Shown piece by piece: positions 9,002 to 18,590 of a stretch of DNA of 64,000 nucleotides (the stretch's first letter is position 1; each line of letters starts with the position of its first letter). The notes under the pieces were generated by a model, which searched no databases, was not told the DNA's origin, and was given only the letters and a program-made list of their open reading frames with translations. A program made the translations under genes and the position numbers. Source of the DNA: G963691885 sp963691885 (GTDB lineage: Bacteria > Pseudomonadota > Alphaproteobacteria > UBA8366 > Aestuariispiraceae); the NCBI GenBank assembly GCA_963691885.1, contig OY829843.1, positions 3,410,001 through 3,474,000 on the forward strand, written 5' to 3'.

Positions 9002-10626
9002 TGCTCCGCGCAACGACACTGATCCTTTCGGTGTGTTCAACGCCCGCGTTCGCGATGCCAGACCTGCCAAACTTTGTGAATGACGCTGGGGTCAGTGGCA
9101 TTGAACACATCTATGACGGCCCTTGGGAATACTATGTCGGGGGCGGTGCGTCCGCGTTTGATTGCAATGGTGACCTGCATCCTGATCTGTTCCTGAGCGG
9201 CGGGGAGAATGCATCGACACTTTATGTAAATGAGTCAAAAACAGTTGGCCCCCTCCGATTCAAGGCGGTCGAGGCTGGCATTGATGCCGAGGATTGGCAC
9301 AATGTGTTGGGCGCGTATCCCCTTGATATTGATAATGACGGATTGGTCGATCTTGTGACCTTGCGGCTTGGAGAGAACATACTCTTCAAGGGTCTGGGCG
9401 ATTGTCAGTTTCGCAACGCCAATGATGAATGGTCCTTTGATGGCGGAAATGCCTGGACGACCGCTTTCTCCGCCACCTGGGAAAAGGGATCGACATTCCC
9501 AACTCTGGCTTTCGGCAATTATGTGGATCGGGATGCCCCAAATGCACCCTGGGGCACTTGCGCTCCTAACAGTATTGTCAGGGCCGATACGGCGTCCGAG
9601 ACCCTTCAATACACAGATCGGCACGAATTGCGCCCCGGTTATTGCAGCCTGGGGATGCTGTTCACGGATTGGTCCCGAGAGGGGGTACCGTCTCTGAGAA
9701 TAACAAATGACCGCCACTACTACCGCGGTGGAGAGGAACAACTCGTCGACTTGAACCCGGGCGAACCACCCCGTCTGAACCGGCGCGGTGATGGCTGGCA
9801 GAAGTTGCAGATCTGGGGTATGGGAATCGCCGCTCATGATATTGATGGGGATGGGTATCTTGAATACGGCCTCTCAAGCATGGGGGATACCAAGATACAG
9901 CGCCTTGTTCGACCCCGTGACAGAGAACCGGTATATGAGGATGTTGCCTTTGCGCTGAATGCCACGGCACACCGGCCCTATGACGGGGACGACCACCGCC
10001 CTTCCACCGGTTGGCATATCGAGTTTCAGGATTTCAACAATGACAGTCTCGCGGATCTCTTTATCGCAAAGGGAAATGTCGAAGCGATGCCGGATTTCGC
10101 CGACTATGATCCTGACAACCTGCTGATTGGCCTGCATGGCGGAAAATTTCATGAAGCGGGTCTGGAGGCAGGAATCGCAAAGCCAACAAAGGGGCGGGGT
10201 GCCGCGATCGCTGACTTTAATCTGGACGGCCTCCTCGATATTGTTGTGGTCAACCGGGGCGCACCGGCGTCTATCTTTCGGAATAAGGGTCATTTGCAGG
10301 AAAATGGTAAAAATGGCCCGATGGGGAACTGGGCGGCAATCCGATTGAGACAGGATGTTTCGAACCTCAACGCGGTGGGCGCGGAAATTCGCGTGCGCGT
10401 TGGCACAAAGGACCTGTCCCGCGATGTCACGGTGGGGGGCGGTCATGCGGGCGGCACCTCCGGCTGGACGCATTTCGGGCTTGGTGTTGCAGACAGGGCG
10501 CTTGTCCGGGTGCGATGGCCGGACGGCAAGTGGGGACCCTGGCAGCGCCTGTTCGCAAATTCGTTTATTGAGATTGATCGGGATCTCAAACGACCGCGAA
10601 CCTGGCTTCCAGATCCGGTTCAGTAG
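8998..10626 (+). CDS. FG-GAP repeat / ASPIC-UnbV domain protein (CRTAC1 type)
   Basis: 542-residue exported protein with a short signal peptide ending near ATPAFA. Several FG-GAP/VCBS calcium-binding repeats are visible as Asp-rich loops (DIDNDGLVDL, DIDGDGYLEYG, DFNNDSLADLF, DFNLDGLLDI), predicting a seven-bladed integrin-alpha-like propeller. The C-terminal ~80 residues form an ASPIC/UnbV domain (NAVGAEIRVRVG ... HFGLGVADRA ... VRWPDGKWG). Family members are often found next to di-haem cytochromes, as here, where the genes overlap by 4 nt. Its role is unknown; it is probably an extracytoplasmic partner or substrate of the cytochrome. Confidence 0.85.
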   Translation: MMLRATTLILSVCSTPAFAMPDLPNFVNDAGVSGIEHIYDGPWEYYVGGGASAFDCNGDLHPDLFLSGGENASTLYVNESKTVGPLRFKAVEAGIDAEDWHNVLGAYPLDIDNDGLVDLVTLRLGENILFKGLGDCQFRNANDEWSFDGGNAWTTAFSATWEKGSTFPTLAFGNYVDRDAPNAPWGTCAPNSIVRADTASETLQYTDRHELRPGYCSLGMLFTDWSREGVPSLRITNDRHYYRGGEEQLVDLNPGEPPRLNRRGDGWQKLQIWGMGIAAHDIDGDGYLEYGLSSMGDTKIQRLVRPRDREPVYEDVAFALNATAHRPYDGDDHRPSTGWHIEFQDFNNDSLADLFIAKGNVEAMPDFADYDPDNLLIGLHGGKFHEAGLEAGIAKPTKGRGAAIADFNLDGLLDIVVVNRGAPASIFRNKGHLQENGKNGPMGNWAAIRLRQDVSNLNAVGAEIRVRVGTKDLSRDVTVGGGHAGGTSGWTHFGLGVADRALVRVRWPDGKWGPWQRLFANSFIEIDRDLKRPRTWLPDPVQ

Positions 10627-10743
10627 CCGGCCTTTCTACCTTCTTCAATTGCATGGGTTTCTGACGATTTGTTCGCGAACAAGCGGCATCGGAGTGAAAC
10701 CGAAAATCACTTTGCGCTCTTACAAAAGTTCGGTTTACCAATG

Positions 10744-10772
10744 TTGACATATTTAATTCATGCGTCAAAATA
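10744..10772 (+). promoter_or_regulatory. candidate sigma-70-type promoter for the SDR gene
   Basis: TTGACA (10744-10749) followed after 17 nt by AAAATA (10767-10772), about 30 nt before the SDR start. The -35 box is perfect and the -10 box is weak. It lies in an AT-rich stretch of the otherwise unfilled 10627-10800 gap. Confidence 0.4.
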
Positions 10773-10800
10773 AATAACGCTTTGGGGGAGGAAGCCGCGT

Positions 10801-11577
10801 ATGTCAGCAAAAGTCATTGCATCCTATTCGGATCTGAACGGTAAAAGCGTCTTTGTAACCGGCGGCGCAAGCGGCATTGGCAGCGATATTGTTCGTGCCT
10901 TTCATCTGCAAAACTCCAAGGTCTTCTTTATCGATATTAGCGAAGATGAAGGCACCGCACTATGCGACCAACTGCTGAAGGAAACGGGGCGCAGTCCTGT
11001 CTTCTGGGTCTGTGATGTCACGGATGGGACACAGACTGGGGACGCCATTGATCGGGTTGTGGCGGAAGGTGGAGCGATCGATATTCTGGTGAACAATGCG
11101 GCTAATGACGCCCGTCAGAGCACGATGGCGGTAGATGGTGATGCCTGGGATGCGTCTGTTGCTGTTAACCTGAAGCACCAGTTCTTTGCTGCAACAGCGG
11201 CATTCGAGCATATGAAAGACAGGCAATCCGGATCCATCATTAATTTTGGATCGGTTGCCCCAAAGTTGGGCGTAAAGGACTTGGCCGTTTACTCCACTTG
11301 CAAGTCGGCGGTTCAGGGGCTGACCCGTTCTTTGGCACTGGAATTCGGGCCTTCGGGCATCCGCGTGAACGGCATTGTTCCGGGGGCGGTCATGACGGAA
11401 AAGCAGCGCCGTTTGTGGTACACGCCAGAGAGTGAACGGGAACTGTTGGAAAAGCAGTGTCTTCAGCGGACCCTGGTTGGCGATGACATCGCCCAAATGG
11501 CGCTGTTCCTGGGGTCCGATGTCTCAAGCGGATGTACATCCCAAATGTTCGTGGTTGATGCCGGGATCGTCGGCTGA
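10801..11577 (+). CDS. SDR-family NAD(P)-dependent oxidoreductase
   Basis: 258-residue short-chain dehydrogenase. It has the Rossmann glycine motif TGGASGIG near residue 20, an acidic residue in FFIDISEDEG at the end of beta-2 favouring NAD over NADP, NNAAN near 97, and catalytic Ser, Tyr and Lys in the GSVAPK and YSTCK segments near 150-168. It stands alone behind a possible sigma-70 promoter. Similar enzymes oxidise sugars or hydroxy acids; given the sugar transporter nearby, a sugar dehydrogenase is plausible but unproven. Confidence 0.88.
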   Translation: MSAKVIASYSDLNGKSVFVTGGASGIGSDIVRAFHLQNSKVFFIDISEDEGTALCDQLLKETGRSPVFWVCDVTDGTQTGDAIDRVVAEGGAIDILVNNAANDARQSTMAVDGDAWDASVAVNLKHQFFAATAAFEHMKDRQSGSIINFGSVAPKLGVKDLAVYSTCKSAVQGLTRSLALEFGPSGIRVNGIVPGAVMTEKQRRLWYTPESERELLEKQCLQRTLVGDDIAQMALFLGSDVSSGCTSQMFVVDAGIVG

Positions 11578-11711
11578 GGCGTCCCGAAGGTTAGGTGCAA
11601 CCGTTTGCGGGTCCTTCCGGTCCATTCTGGTAACGTAAATCAGACCCTTTCAAGCACGGCGTCTGCCAAAATCTTTGTGTCTTAAGTTGCAAAATGCCCG
11701 GCCGCTTTTCC

Positions 11712-11771
11712 GTTTGAGTTATCTTTTCCTCAAACCTTTGAGAGTATTTTTCCCTTCAATTTCCCTTGAAG
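11712..11771. other. two inverted repeats in a 450-bp non-coding gap (11578-12029)
   Basis: The gap between the SDR and the lipoprotein gene holds no convincing gene. It contains GTTTGAG/CTCAAAC (11712-11718 and 11729-11735) and CTTCAA/TTGAAG (11754-11759 and 11766-11771). The first is followed by a short T-rich run and could be a weak terminator for the SDR gene; the second could be an operator. Nothing else was recognised. Confidence 0.3.
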
Positions 11772-12029
11772 TGGCCGCAATATAAGTGAAAACTGTAACT
11801 GCACCTGTAATTCAATCATTTGGGGTATTTGAGGATGCGCGGAAGCGATGATGGAAGGTTTCTTCATGTAACCATCCATTACTTATGGCCGGAAGTGCCG
11901 TCACATCTTGCCCGAAAGAATGGTGCTTCTGACACGCGACATGTCTCACCGCCACCCGTTGCCGGGTTTGGATATGCCGAACCTGCTTCGCTGTTACCAT
12001 AATCAACCCAAAACTGAGGGAAGTTATTC

Positions 12030-13037
12030 GTGAACAAACTCCTTGCCGCTCTGTCTAGTGTTATTCTCCTTGGCGCATGCCAAACGGCCAGTAAGCCGCC
12101 GATTGCCAGCCTGACCGGTACAGAATCGGGCAGTGTCTCGTTTCAAAGCTCGACACCCTATGACTTTGTCGATGCAATTGATGGCTCTGCCCCAAGCGCT
12201 GTGGTTTCTGGTTCATTGCGGTTTCCAGAGGGCGCGTCAGCGGATCAGCCGGTGGCTGCGGTCGTAATCTCCCATGGCAGCGGTGGTGTTGGTCGCCAAA
12301 CCACTGAGTTTTCCGGCATGCTGCTGAAAGAGGGTTATGCAACCTTTGTCGTGGACAGTTACGGACCGCGCGGCGTTGCGAAAACGGTAAAGGATCAAAG
12401 CCGGGTTTCATCGCAATCCATGCTGGCTGACGCCTTTGCAGCTTTACGCCTTCTGTCGTCGGATCCCCGAATTGACGCGGACCGGATTGGGCTTCTTGGC
12501 TTCTCGAAAGGCGGCATTGTTGCTCTCTATTCCGGGTTTGAGCAGATTCGGGGCTGGTACGCAGAGGGGAGTGAGAAATTCGCGGCGCATGCAGCCTATT
12601 ACCCATTCTGTGGCTCAACCATTCCCGATCTTACATTGACCGGTGCCCCCAGCCTGATGCTGTTGGGGGAGCAGGACAATTACACACCGGCTGCACCCTG
12701 TCTGACCCTGCAGGAAAAGGCGGACCCGGCCAATGTGACATTGCGCAGTGTCGTGTACGAAGGCGCCCAGCACGGGTTTGACACAACATCCCCTGTCGGT
12801 GTCTTCAACTATTTTAACCCGTCCGACTGTATCCTTGAGGTCAGCGATGGCGGTGTAACCTCATTAAGCGATGGAACGCCGGCTTCGACGCTCTCCGAAC
12901 GCCGTGCTGCGCTCGTGAAATGCGGCCGGACCGGCGTCCGCTATGGCGGCAATCCGGGCGCCCGCGCCCAATCTTCAGAAGAACTGAAGGCGTTCTTCCG
13001 TGGGACAATTGGTATTGAAACCGCAGGTCAGAGTTGA
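12030..13037 (+). CDS. dienelactone hydrolase-family lipoprotein
   Basis: 335-residue alpha/beta hydrolase with a lipoprotein signal peptide; the lipobox LLGAC places the lipidated Cys at residue 17. The nucleophile elbow is GFSKGG near residue 158, the catalytic His lies in GAQHGFD near 248, and an acid residue is expected in the LGEQDNY segment near 213. The GTG start is supported by GAGGGA about 8 nt upstream. It probably hydrolyses an ester or lactone in the periplasm or at the outer membrane. It has no operon partner. Confidence 0.85.
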   Translation: MNKLLAALSSVILLGACQTASKPPIASLTGTESGSVSFQSSTPYDFVDAIDGSAPSAVVSGSLRFPEGASADQPVAAVVISHGSGGVGRQTTEFSGMLLKEGYATFVVDSYGPRGVAKTVKDQSRVSSQSMLADAFAALRLLSSDPRIDADRIGLLGFSKGGIVALYSGFEQIRGWYAEGSEKFAAHAAYYPFCGSTIPDLTLTGAPSLMLLGEQDNYTPAAPCLTLQEKADPANVTLRSVVYEGAQHGFDTTSPVGVFNYFNPSDCILEVSDGGVTSLSDGTPASTLSERRAALVKCGRTGVRYGGNPGARAQSSEELKAFFRGTIGIETAGQS

Positions 13038-13386
13038 GATTGCAAATTGACGGTGCACTAGAAAAAGCTGCGAGTTGGAAACTGGGGGTGGATCCTAGAA
13101 GTCCGTCTTTGGCATCATCAAGGTGCTTTTTGAGACGGCCTTTAAGGTCGGATGATAAGGAGCGGAACTTGTGAACATGGGGAGCTTACACATAATGAAT
13201 GGGATAGGTTTTACACAAAAAGATTCGAATTGTCATTTGTTGTTAAGGCAGCCACCCTGTGCATCAGTTTTACTGGCTTTCATTTTGCCTGACAGTTTGA
13301 TTCAAACAAATGACCTCGAATCGCTTGCGGACCGAATTGAGCCCCCCAAACCTACGCAAGAATTGCGATGCCGCAAAGGTCAAGGT

Positions 13387-13992
13387 ATGAAGCAAAACCT
13401 AACAAGAGTCTGTTTTGCTTCCATCCTTATACACCAGTTCTCGTTAGTATTAAGTTTCTTAATATCTAGAACCTATTTTGCGTTCAAAACGCTGTGCATG
13501 GCCGTTCTACTAGTTTTGTGTTTTTCTCACTTCGTCTCTGCAGAGGATGCAGTTAATAAGATGATGACAGAAGATGCAATTGACAAGGTAAAGAAGAATG
13601 CTCAAGAAGCAAACTTGTATGAGGCGCTTCTTTTAATACCAGTTATGACTGATTGTCGAGTGTTAAGATACCCGATTTCCCCTGAGGTAAAGTCGGAGTT
13701 TGATAAAATTATCTTGGATGTATCATCGTTGTACGCTCGTGATTTGAAAGAGTTCCAAGTATCGTATGAGGAAATCGCGGCCGTTCATATTCGTAGTGCT
13801 GCCTCACCAGCTTCAATATTCTATGTTTTCTATCAGGTTGACAAAGAAAACTGGCACCGTGTTTGCGAAGAACTACGGACCAATCTACCGCCCCTGGTTA
13901 GAGGGCAATATGTAGATCGGGAAGGCCTTCGTACTTACATCAAAGATGTTTCCAGAAGAGTATATAAACAGGTTTCTGGATATCGGCGGTGA
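13387..13992 (+). CDS. uncharacterised exported protein in a low-GC patch
   Basis: Not recognised. The reading frame is open from 13171, but the upstream part is an unconvincing GTG-started extension. ATG at 13387 (201 residues) or ATG at 13498 (164 residues, beginning directly with a signal peptide ending FVSA) are more likely. The mature part has two cysteines (in TDCRVL and RVCEEL) and is mixed alpha/beta with many charged residues. Base composition is clearly AT-richer than the neighbours over about 13.1-14.1 kb, suggesting transfer. No ribosome site distinguishes the starts. Confidence 0.5.
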   Translation: MKQNLTRVCFASILIHQFSLVLSFLISRTYFAFKTLCMAVLLVLCFSHFVSAEDAVNKMMTEDAIDKVKKNAQEANLYEALLLIPVMTDCRVLRYPISPEVKSEFDKIILDVSSLYARDLKEFQVSYEEIAAVHIRSAASPASIFYVFYQVDKENWHRVCEELRTNLPPLVRGQYVDREGLRTYIKDVSRRVYKQVSGYRR

Positions 13993-14143
13993 AGATTGTG
14001 CTCGAGCAATCGAAAGGGTTAAAAATTGTGGCGAACAGCCACTCGGTGTTGGGTCCTTTGGCTGGATCTGTTCTTGTTCAACCAAGTGGATGGAGCCGAT
14101 TTCCCCGTGACGCACACACCGCCTTATTGTTGCGCCAGCTAAA

Positions 14144-15640
14144 ATGTTAGTTGCTTATTTCCGGTCGTTTGTTGGAGCGCTCAAAGACAGTAATCCTTTC
14201 GTTAGGAAGGATATTGCAATAACGCTTTTTTGCGCGTTGGCGATATCGGCGATCGCATTCCCCTATTATCAAGTTGCTAAGCTTAGTTCCGCCGATATCC
14301 CGGAACATCCCCTTAGTGTTTTGGTGATCGCTATCCTGTTGACGAGCGTTTTATACAATCTGCTGTCCATACAGGTCGAACATCCGAAGGATCTCGGGCG
14401 TATAAAAAAACGGTTCATTATGACGTGCTTCATCAATCTCAGAAGCACGCCGTATCTCGCCATAAATCTTGGTATCATGTTGCTCCCGTTTTTTGTCTTT
14501 GGTGAGCCGTATATTCAGGGCTTGGTGGATGACGGGGTTCTTGTTGAAGACTCGCTGGAGTTGGCGGTTTTACAGGTGTTTTGGGACACCATCGCTTTTT
14601 GTTTGCTCTGCACTCTCTGGTTCTTGTTTCCGATTTGGTTTTTCAACAGCCTACCCTATGCCTATGACAAAAGGGCGTTGTCCGATGACGTTAAGCGTGG
14701 GTTGCGAAAACTGGCATTCCCGACATTACTCATGTTGATTTCAATCAACATTGGCGTGGGCGCTTTTTACCATTCGGCCGAATACCTCTTGAGCCATGAC
14801 AATATTGTAACCGTTATTCTTAGTGGGATTGCCCTGGCCGTCGCCTTTGTCGGTTTCGTCTATCTGCTGGTTGTCGGTTTGACGGTGACGGCCCGTCAAT
14901 CCGGGCTGGACGCAAATTTTTCCGGATCATTTAAGAGTGAGACAATCAATGAGGATACGATCGGTGATCTGGTCTCCAATTCAAAAAAGCCGTCCGTCTC
15001 AAACCTCATTCCATACACGGATGGAGGCTTTGTCTATTACCCTTTCACCAAATGGCATCCGGGCTTTGTTCTGACGCGCAGCGAAGCGGTGGAACTTTTT
15101 GGAGAACTCCAGTCAAAGGCCACGTTTTCTACGCGGCACGAGTTCCTCGCAATTTCCTTCTCCATCATTGGTTTGGCCTTCTTTAGGTATGTTGCTTTAG
15201 AGCTTGTACTGTTGGGGCTCGTCATAGTGTTGGTTTGGTGGCCTTTGGAGCTCATGTTTGCGGTGAAAAGATTCCGGTTGAAGTTCCCCCATGCACCTGC
15301 CTGCGCCCACCCATTCCCCAGTGAGTACATGCATTTGAGGAGACAGATGCTGCCTTCACCTTCACTCTGGTCGCTGTGGTTCATGTTTATTTCGTTCGTC
15401 CTGTTTGTCGTCCTGTTTGGTGCAATACTGTTGCGCGGAGACTTTGAAGAGGGCTCCAGTGTTTTGTTGGGCTTTCTTGTTATGCTTTTTGGTATAGGTG
15501 CCTGCGCTTGTTTTTGGATGTTGTTCAAACGATTGCTGTCTGCTCATGTGCATGGTCGTAAGCCCATGCCGGACGGATTGAAGCCTATTGATCCTTTGAC
15601 CGGCAAAATGCCCGAGGATCCGTTTCGGAAAACCGCATAG
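14144..15640 (+). CDS. uncharacterised multi-pass membrane protein
   Basis: 498-residue protein with about nine to ten hydrophobic segments: five or six in the N-terminal 250 residues, a soluble stretch of about 100 residues (roughly 255-335), and four more near 340-480. The short C-terminal tail is Pro-rich. No family motif was recognised. It may be co-transcribed with the binding protein and kinase that follow on the same strand. Its role is unknown. Confidence 0.65.
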   Translation: MLVAYFRSFVGALKDSNPFVRKDIAITLFCALAISAIAFPYYQVAKLSSADIPEHPLSVLVIAILLTSVLYNLLSIQVEHPKDLGRIKKRFIMTCFINLRSTPYLAINLGIMLLPFFVFGEPYIQGLVDDGVLVEDSLELAVLQVFWDTIAFCLLCTLWFLFPIWFFNSLPYAYDKRALSDDVKRGLRKLAFPTLLMLISINIGVGAFYHSAEYLLSHDNIVTVILSGIALAVAFVGFVYLLVVGLTVTARQSGLDANFSGSFKSETINEDTIGDLVSNSKKPSVSNLIPYTDGGFVYYPFTKWHPGFVLTRSEAVELFGELQSKATFSTRHEFLAISFSIIGLAFFRYVALELVLLGLVIVLVWWPLELMFAVKRFRLKFPHAPACAHPFPSEYMHLRRQMLPSPSLWSLWFMFISFVLFVVLFGAILLRGDFEEGSSVLLGFLVMLFGIGACACFWMLFKRLLSAHVHGRKPMPDGLKPIDPLTGKMPEDPFRKTA

Positions 15641-15763
15641 GCCTGCGCATTTGTGCAGGGCTGGCCCCATCCGATTGGCGGTTGGAGGAATGGACTGGTT
15701 GGTTACATTGTAATACTATCCGAAATTGCTAATGTTAACGTGTTGAAAGCATTCACATACTTG

Positions 15764-16531
15764 ATGCGCAAATTGGAAAATTTGTCCTCCGTGGCGTTGA
15801 TGCAGCTCTGGAAAGGGCTGACAGTTTTAGTCGTATGTCTCTGCCTGAATGGTGTTACCCATGAGAGCAGGGCTGATGCGCTGGGTGACCTGACCTTCAT
15901 AACCGAAAATTACGCACCGTTTAACTATCAAAAGGATGGGCAGGTTCGCGGGATTTCCGTCGATTTGTTGCTCAAGATTTTTGATCGTGCTGGAACGGAC
16001 CGTGGGGTGGAAGACATTGAGGTTATGAACTGGGCCCGTGGCTATAAACTGGCCCAGAACAAGTTGAATACCGTCCTGTTTTCGACAACACGTACGGAAA
16101 GCCGCGAAGACCTCTTCAAATGGGTGGGGCCAATTTCACCAACCAAGATTGCCATCATTGGCAAGAAGGGGAGCGGTATAACCATCGAAAACAGCATGGA
16201 TCTCAACAAACACCGGATCGGGGCGATCCGGGACGATATCGGGGAACTCCTTCTACTATCGCGCGGTGTTCACAAGGACCGGATCTACAGAACGAATTCC
16301 TCGAAGACGACGGCGAAAATGCTGATTGCCGGACGGATTGACCTCTGGGCTTATGAAAGCAGTGTCGCGTTTTACAATTTGAAGGAACATGGCGCCGATC
16401 CAGATGAATTTGAGGTCCTGCACATCCTCGAAGAATCTGAGCTGTATTTTGCCGTACAAAAAGACACCAGCGACGCGTTGGTGAATAAATTGCAGGAAGC
16501 GCTGGACGACGTTCGGAAGTCGGAGCAGTAG
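15764..16531 (+). CDS. periplasmic solute-binding protein (SBP_bac_3 type)
   Basis: Amino-acid-type periplasmic binding protein. The frame is open from 15653, but the first 37 residues look non-coding. ATG at 15764 (255 residues) or ATG at 15800 gives a hydrophobic signal peptide followed by LTFITENYAPFNYQKDG, the classic first strand of family 3 binding proteins. No membrane permease or ATPase accompanies it. Instead a sensor kinase begins 3 nt after its stop, so it probably presents a ligand to that kinase. The start is uncertain because no clear ribosome site is seen. Confidence 0.72.
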   Translation: MRKLENLSSVALMQLWKGLTVLVVCLCLNGVTHESRADALGDLTFITENYAPFNYQKDGQVRGISVDLLLKIFDRAGTDRGVEDIEVMNWARGYKLAQNKLNTVLFSTTRTESREDLFKWVGPISPTKIAIIGKKGSGITIENSMDLNKHRIGAIRDDIGELLLLSRGVHKDRIYRTNSSKTTAKMLIAGRIDLWAYESSVAFYNLKEHGADPDEFEVLHILEESELYFAVQKDTSDALVNKLQEALDDVRKSEQ

Positions 16532-16534
16532 AAC

Positions 16535-18427
16535 ATGGTCGATCCGGGCGCATCGTCCAAGTTTTCGCTGGGCCCGTTCCGGGTGAGAAACTCGATCGCC
16601 AGTCAGATGTTCCTGGCTGTCTTTCTGATCTATCTGGCGATATCCCTTTTCGTCACAATTGCACAGGCGATCGAAATTTATACGCGGGCAAAAGATGACC
16701 TGACCCGAGAATTACAGATTTTAGGTAGTTCTTTTCAGGGCACTATCGCAAAGGCTTTGTGGGAATTTGATGAAGAAAGCCTAAAGTCATCCATTGATGG
16801 CTTACAGGAAATTCCCGATGTGCTGGGTGTGTCCGTTCTGGATCTGAACTCTGGTGAAGTCCATAGGTCTGGCGTCACCGTATCTGAAGGACCATCCGAC
16901 AACGGGGACGCGCATGTCGACATCCTGGGCGTAGCTGCTGATCAGCCCGGGATGTTCGCTGACCGAATAACGCAAGAATTTGACGTTTCATTTGAAATCG
17001 ACGGGCGATCCGAATTGGTCGGACGGGCCGTTGTGTATTCTGACAACAGTGTCGTTCTGGACAGGATCACATTGAGCCTTGTTATTGTAGTTGCCAGTGA
17101 AGTTTTTGAGATCATGGCGATGTGGGTGATCTTCCTTTGGGTCAGCCAAAGGATGCTGGGCCGTCCCCTTGCTATTCTAACAAATGCAGCCGGACGCCTC
17201 TCAGCAGAAGACCTCAGAGATTTCAAAGTTGATATTCAGACCAAGTACCGCAATGAGTTGAAGCTTCTGGAAGAGGCGTTCAATTACTCGGCCGAGCGTC
17301 TGTCAGAGGCCAAAGACGAGTTGGAACATCGCATGCGTCTGGCCTTGAGCGCCGGGAAGATTGCAACATGGGTCTGGCGACCCGAGGAGGATGTTCTTGA
17401 ATTTGACGAGCATCTGCCCAGCATCTTCGGACAGGCAACGGCGGATTTCGGAAACTCCTTCGCGCGTATGCAGCAGTTTATTCATCCGCAAGACCGGCCG
17501 GGTTTCGTTGGATTGATGAACAGAACAATCGAGACCCGTGAACCCCTGCAAACGGATTTTCGTGTTCAGAGTGCCGATGGGGATGACCTCTTTATCGAAG
17601 TTCAGGCGATTGTCAGTCAGAGCGCCGATGATCCCGATACCCTCTATATGGTCGGGACAGCAATGGATGTGACCGACCGTAAACAAGCGGATATGGAGCT
17701 TTATCTTGCAAAGGCCGCCGCTGAGCAGGCGAGCAACGCCAAGTCGCAGTTCCTGGCGTCGATGAGTCACGAGCTACGAACTCCCTTGAACGCTATTCTG
17801 GGCTTTTCCGAAGTTCTAAAGGAAGAGTCTTTGGGACCAATCGGGACAACCAAGTATCGCGAATACGCCAATGATATCCACAATAGTGGAAGCTATCTTC
17901 TGGAACTGGTTGGCGAGCTTCTGGATCTCTCGGCGATCGAGGCCGGCAAGATTGAGTTTGAAAGGGAGCTCATTCAGACTGGCGACATTATCGAAGATTG
18001 CATCCGTACCATCGCAGAGAAGACCAATGCAAAACGGATAGACCTCAGTTTTGAGTCCGAAGCCGACATACCCCCGGTCTTCGCAGATCGACGGTCTGTA
18101 AAACAGGTGATGCTCAACGTCCTGTCCAATGCAGTCAAATTTACCGGTATGGATGGCCGGATTACGATCGTAACAAAGGCGCAGGACAAGCATGTGCAAA
18201 TGGTGGTGACGGATAACGGCGTTGGCATTTCTGAGGATCGTTTGAAAGACATCACGACGCCCTTTACGCGCGGTGAGAAGAGCTCGATCAGCAGTTAAAG
18301 AGGATGGGGGTTAGGATTGGCGATCTCAAAGTCCCTGATCGAGTTGCATGATGGCACCCTTCAGATTGATAGCGAGCTTGGAGTCGGCACATCGGTGAAA
18401 ATTTCTTTGCCCTTAAGAGGCAGCTGA
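16535..18427 (+). pseudogene. sensor histidine kinase interrupted by an in-frame TAA at 18296
   Basis: Membrane sensor kinase: N-terminal transmembrane segment (about 20-45), periplasmic region to about 175, second membrane segment near 190-210, HAMP-like linker, PAS domain (about 265-385), HisKA with SHELRTPLN near residue 411, and HATPase with N box, DNGVGIS (G1) and FTRGEK (F box). The frame stops at TAA 18296-18298 after residue 587. The same frame stays open to TGA at 18425 and encodes the missing G2 box GLGLAISKS and the terminal strand. One base substitution (for example CAA to TAA) would explain this. The protein as written lacks part of its ATP lid. It may be a recent null, a read-through gene or a sequence error. 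It probably pairs with the binding protein upstream; no response regulator is adjacent. Confidence 0.82.
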
Positions 18428-18493
18428 GCCCCGCGTGATGGGACGCAAACGTCTCGCTTTCTGATTTTGACATTAATTTACCCAGAATGACCG

Positions 18494-18509
18494 ATGGATG
18501 ATCATCCAT
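18494..18509. promoter_or_regulatory. perfect 16-bp palindrome upstream of the lactonase gene
   Basis: ATGGATGATCATCCAT is fully self-complementary and lies 82 bp before the lactonase start, within the 163-bp gap after the kinase remnant. It has the size and symmetry of a dimeric repressor site. No cognate regulator can be named. Confidence 0.4.
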
Positions 18510-18590
18510 GGGCCATTGCGTTCCCTCAAGAAACTGAGGATAACGGGTTATTTACGGTAAACAGAAAATTCCAGTTCAAAGGTTAGTATT

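Noticed and set aside
11820..12002. 60-codon open frame in the 450-bp gap before the lipoprotein gene
   Set aside because: No ribosome site, no recognisable composition or motif, and an equally long frame on the opposite strand.
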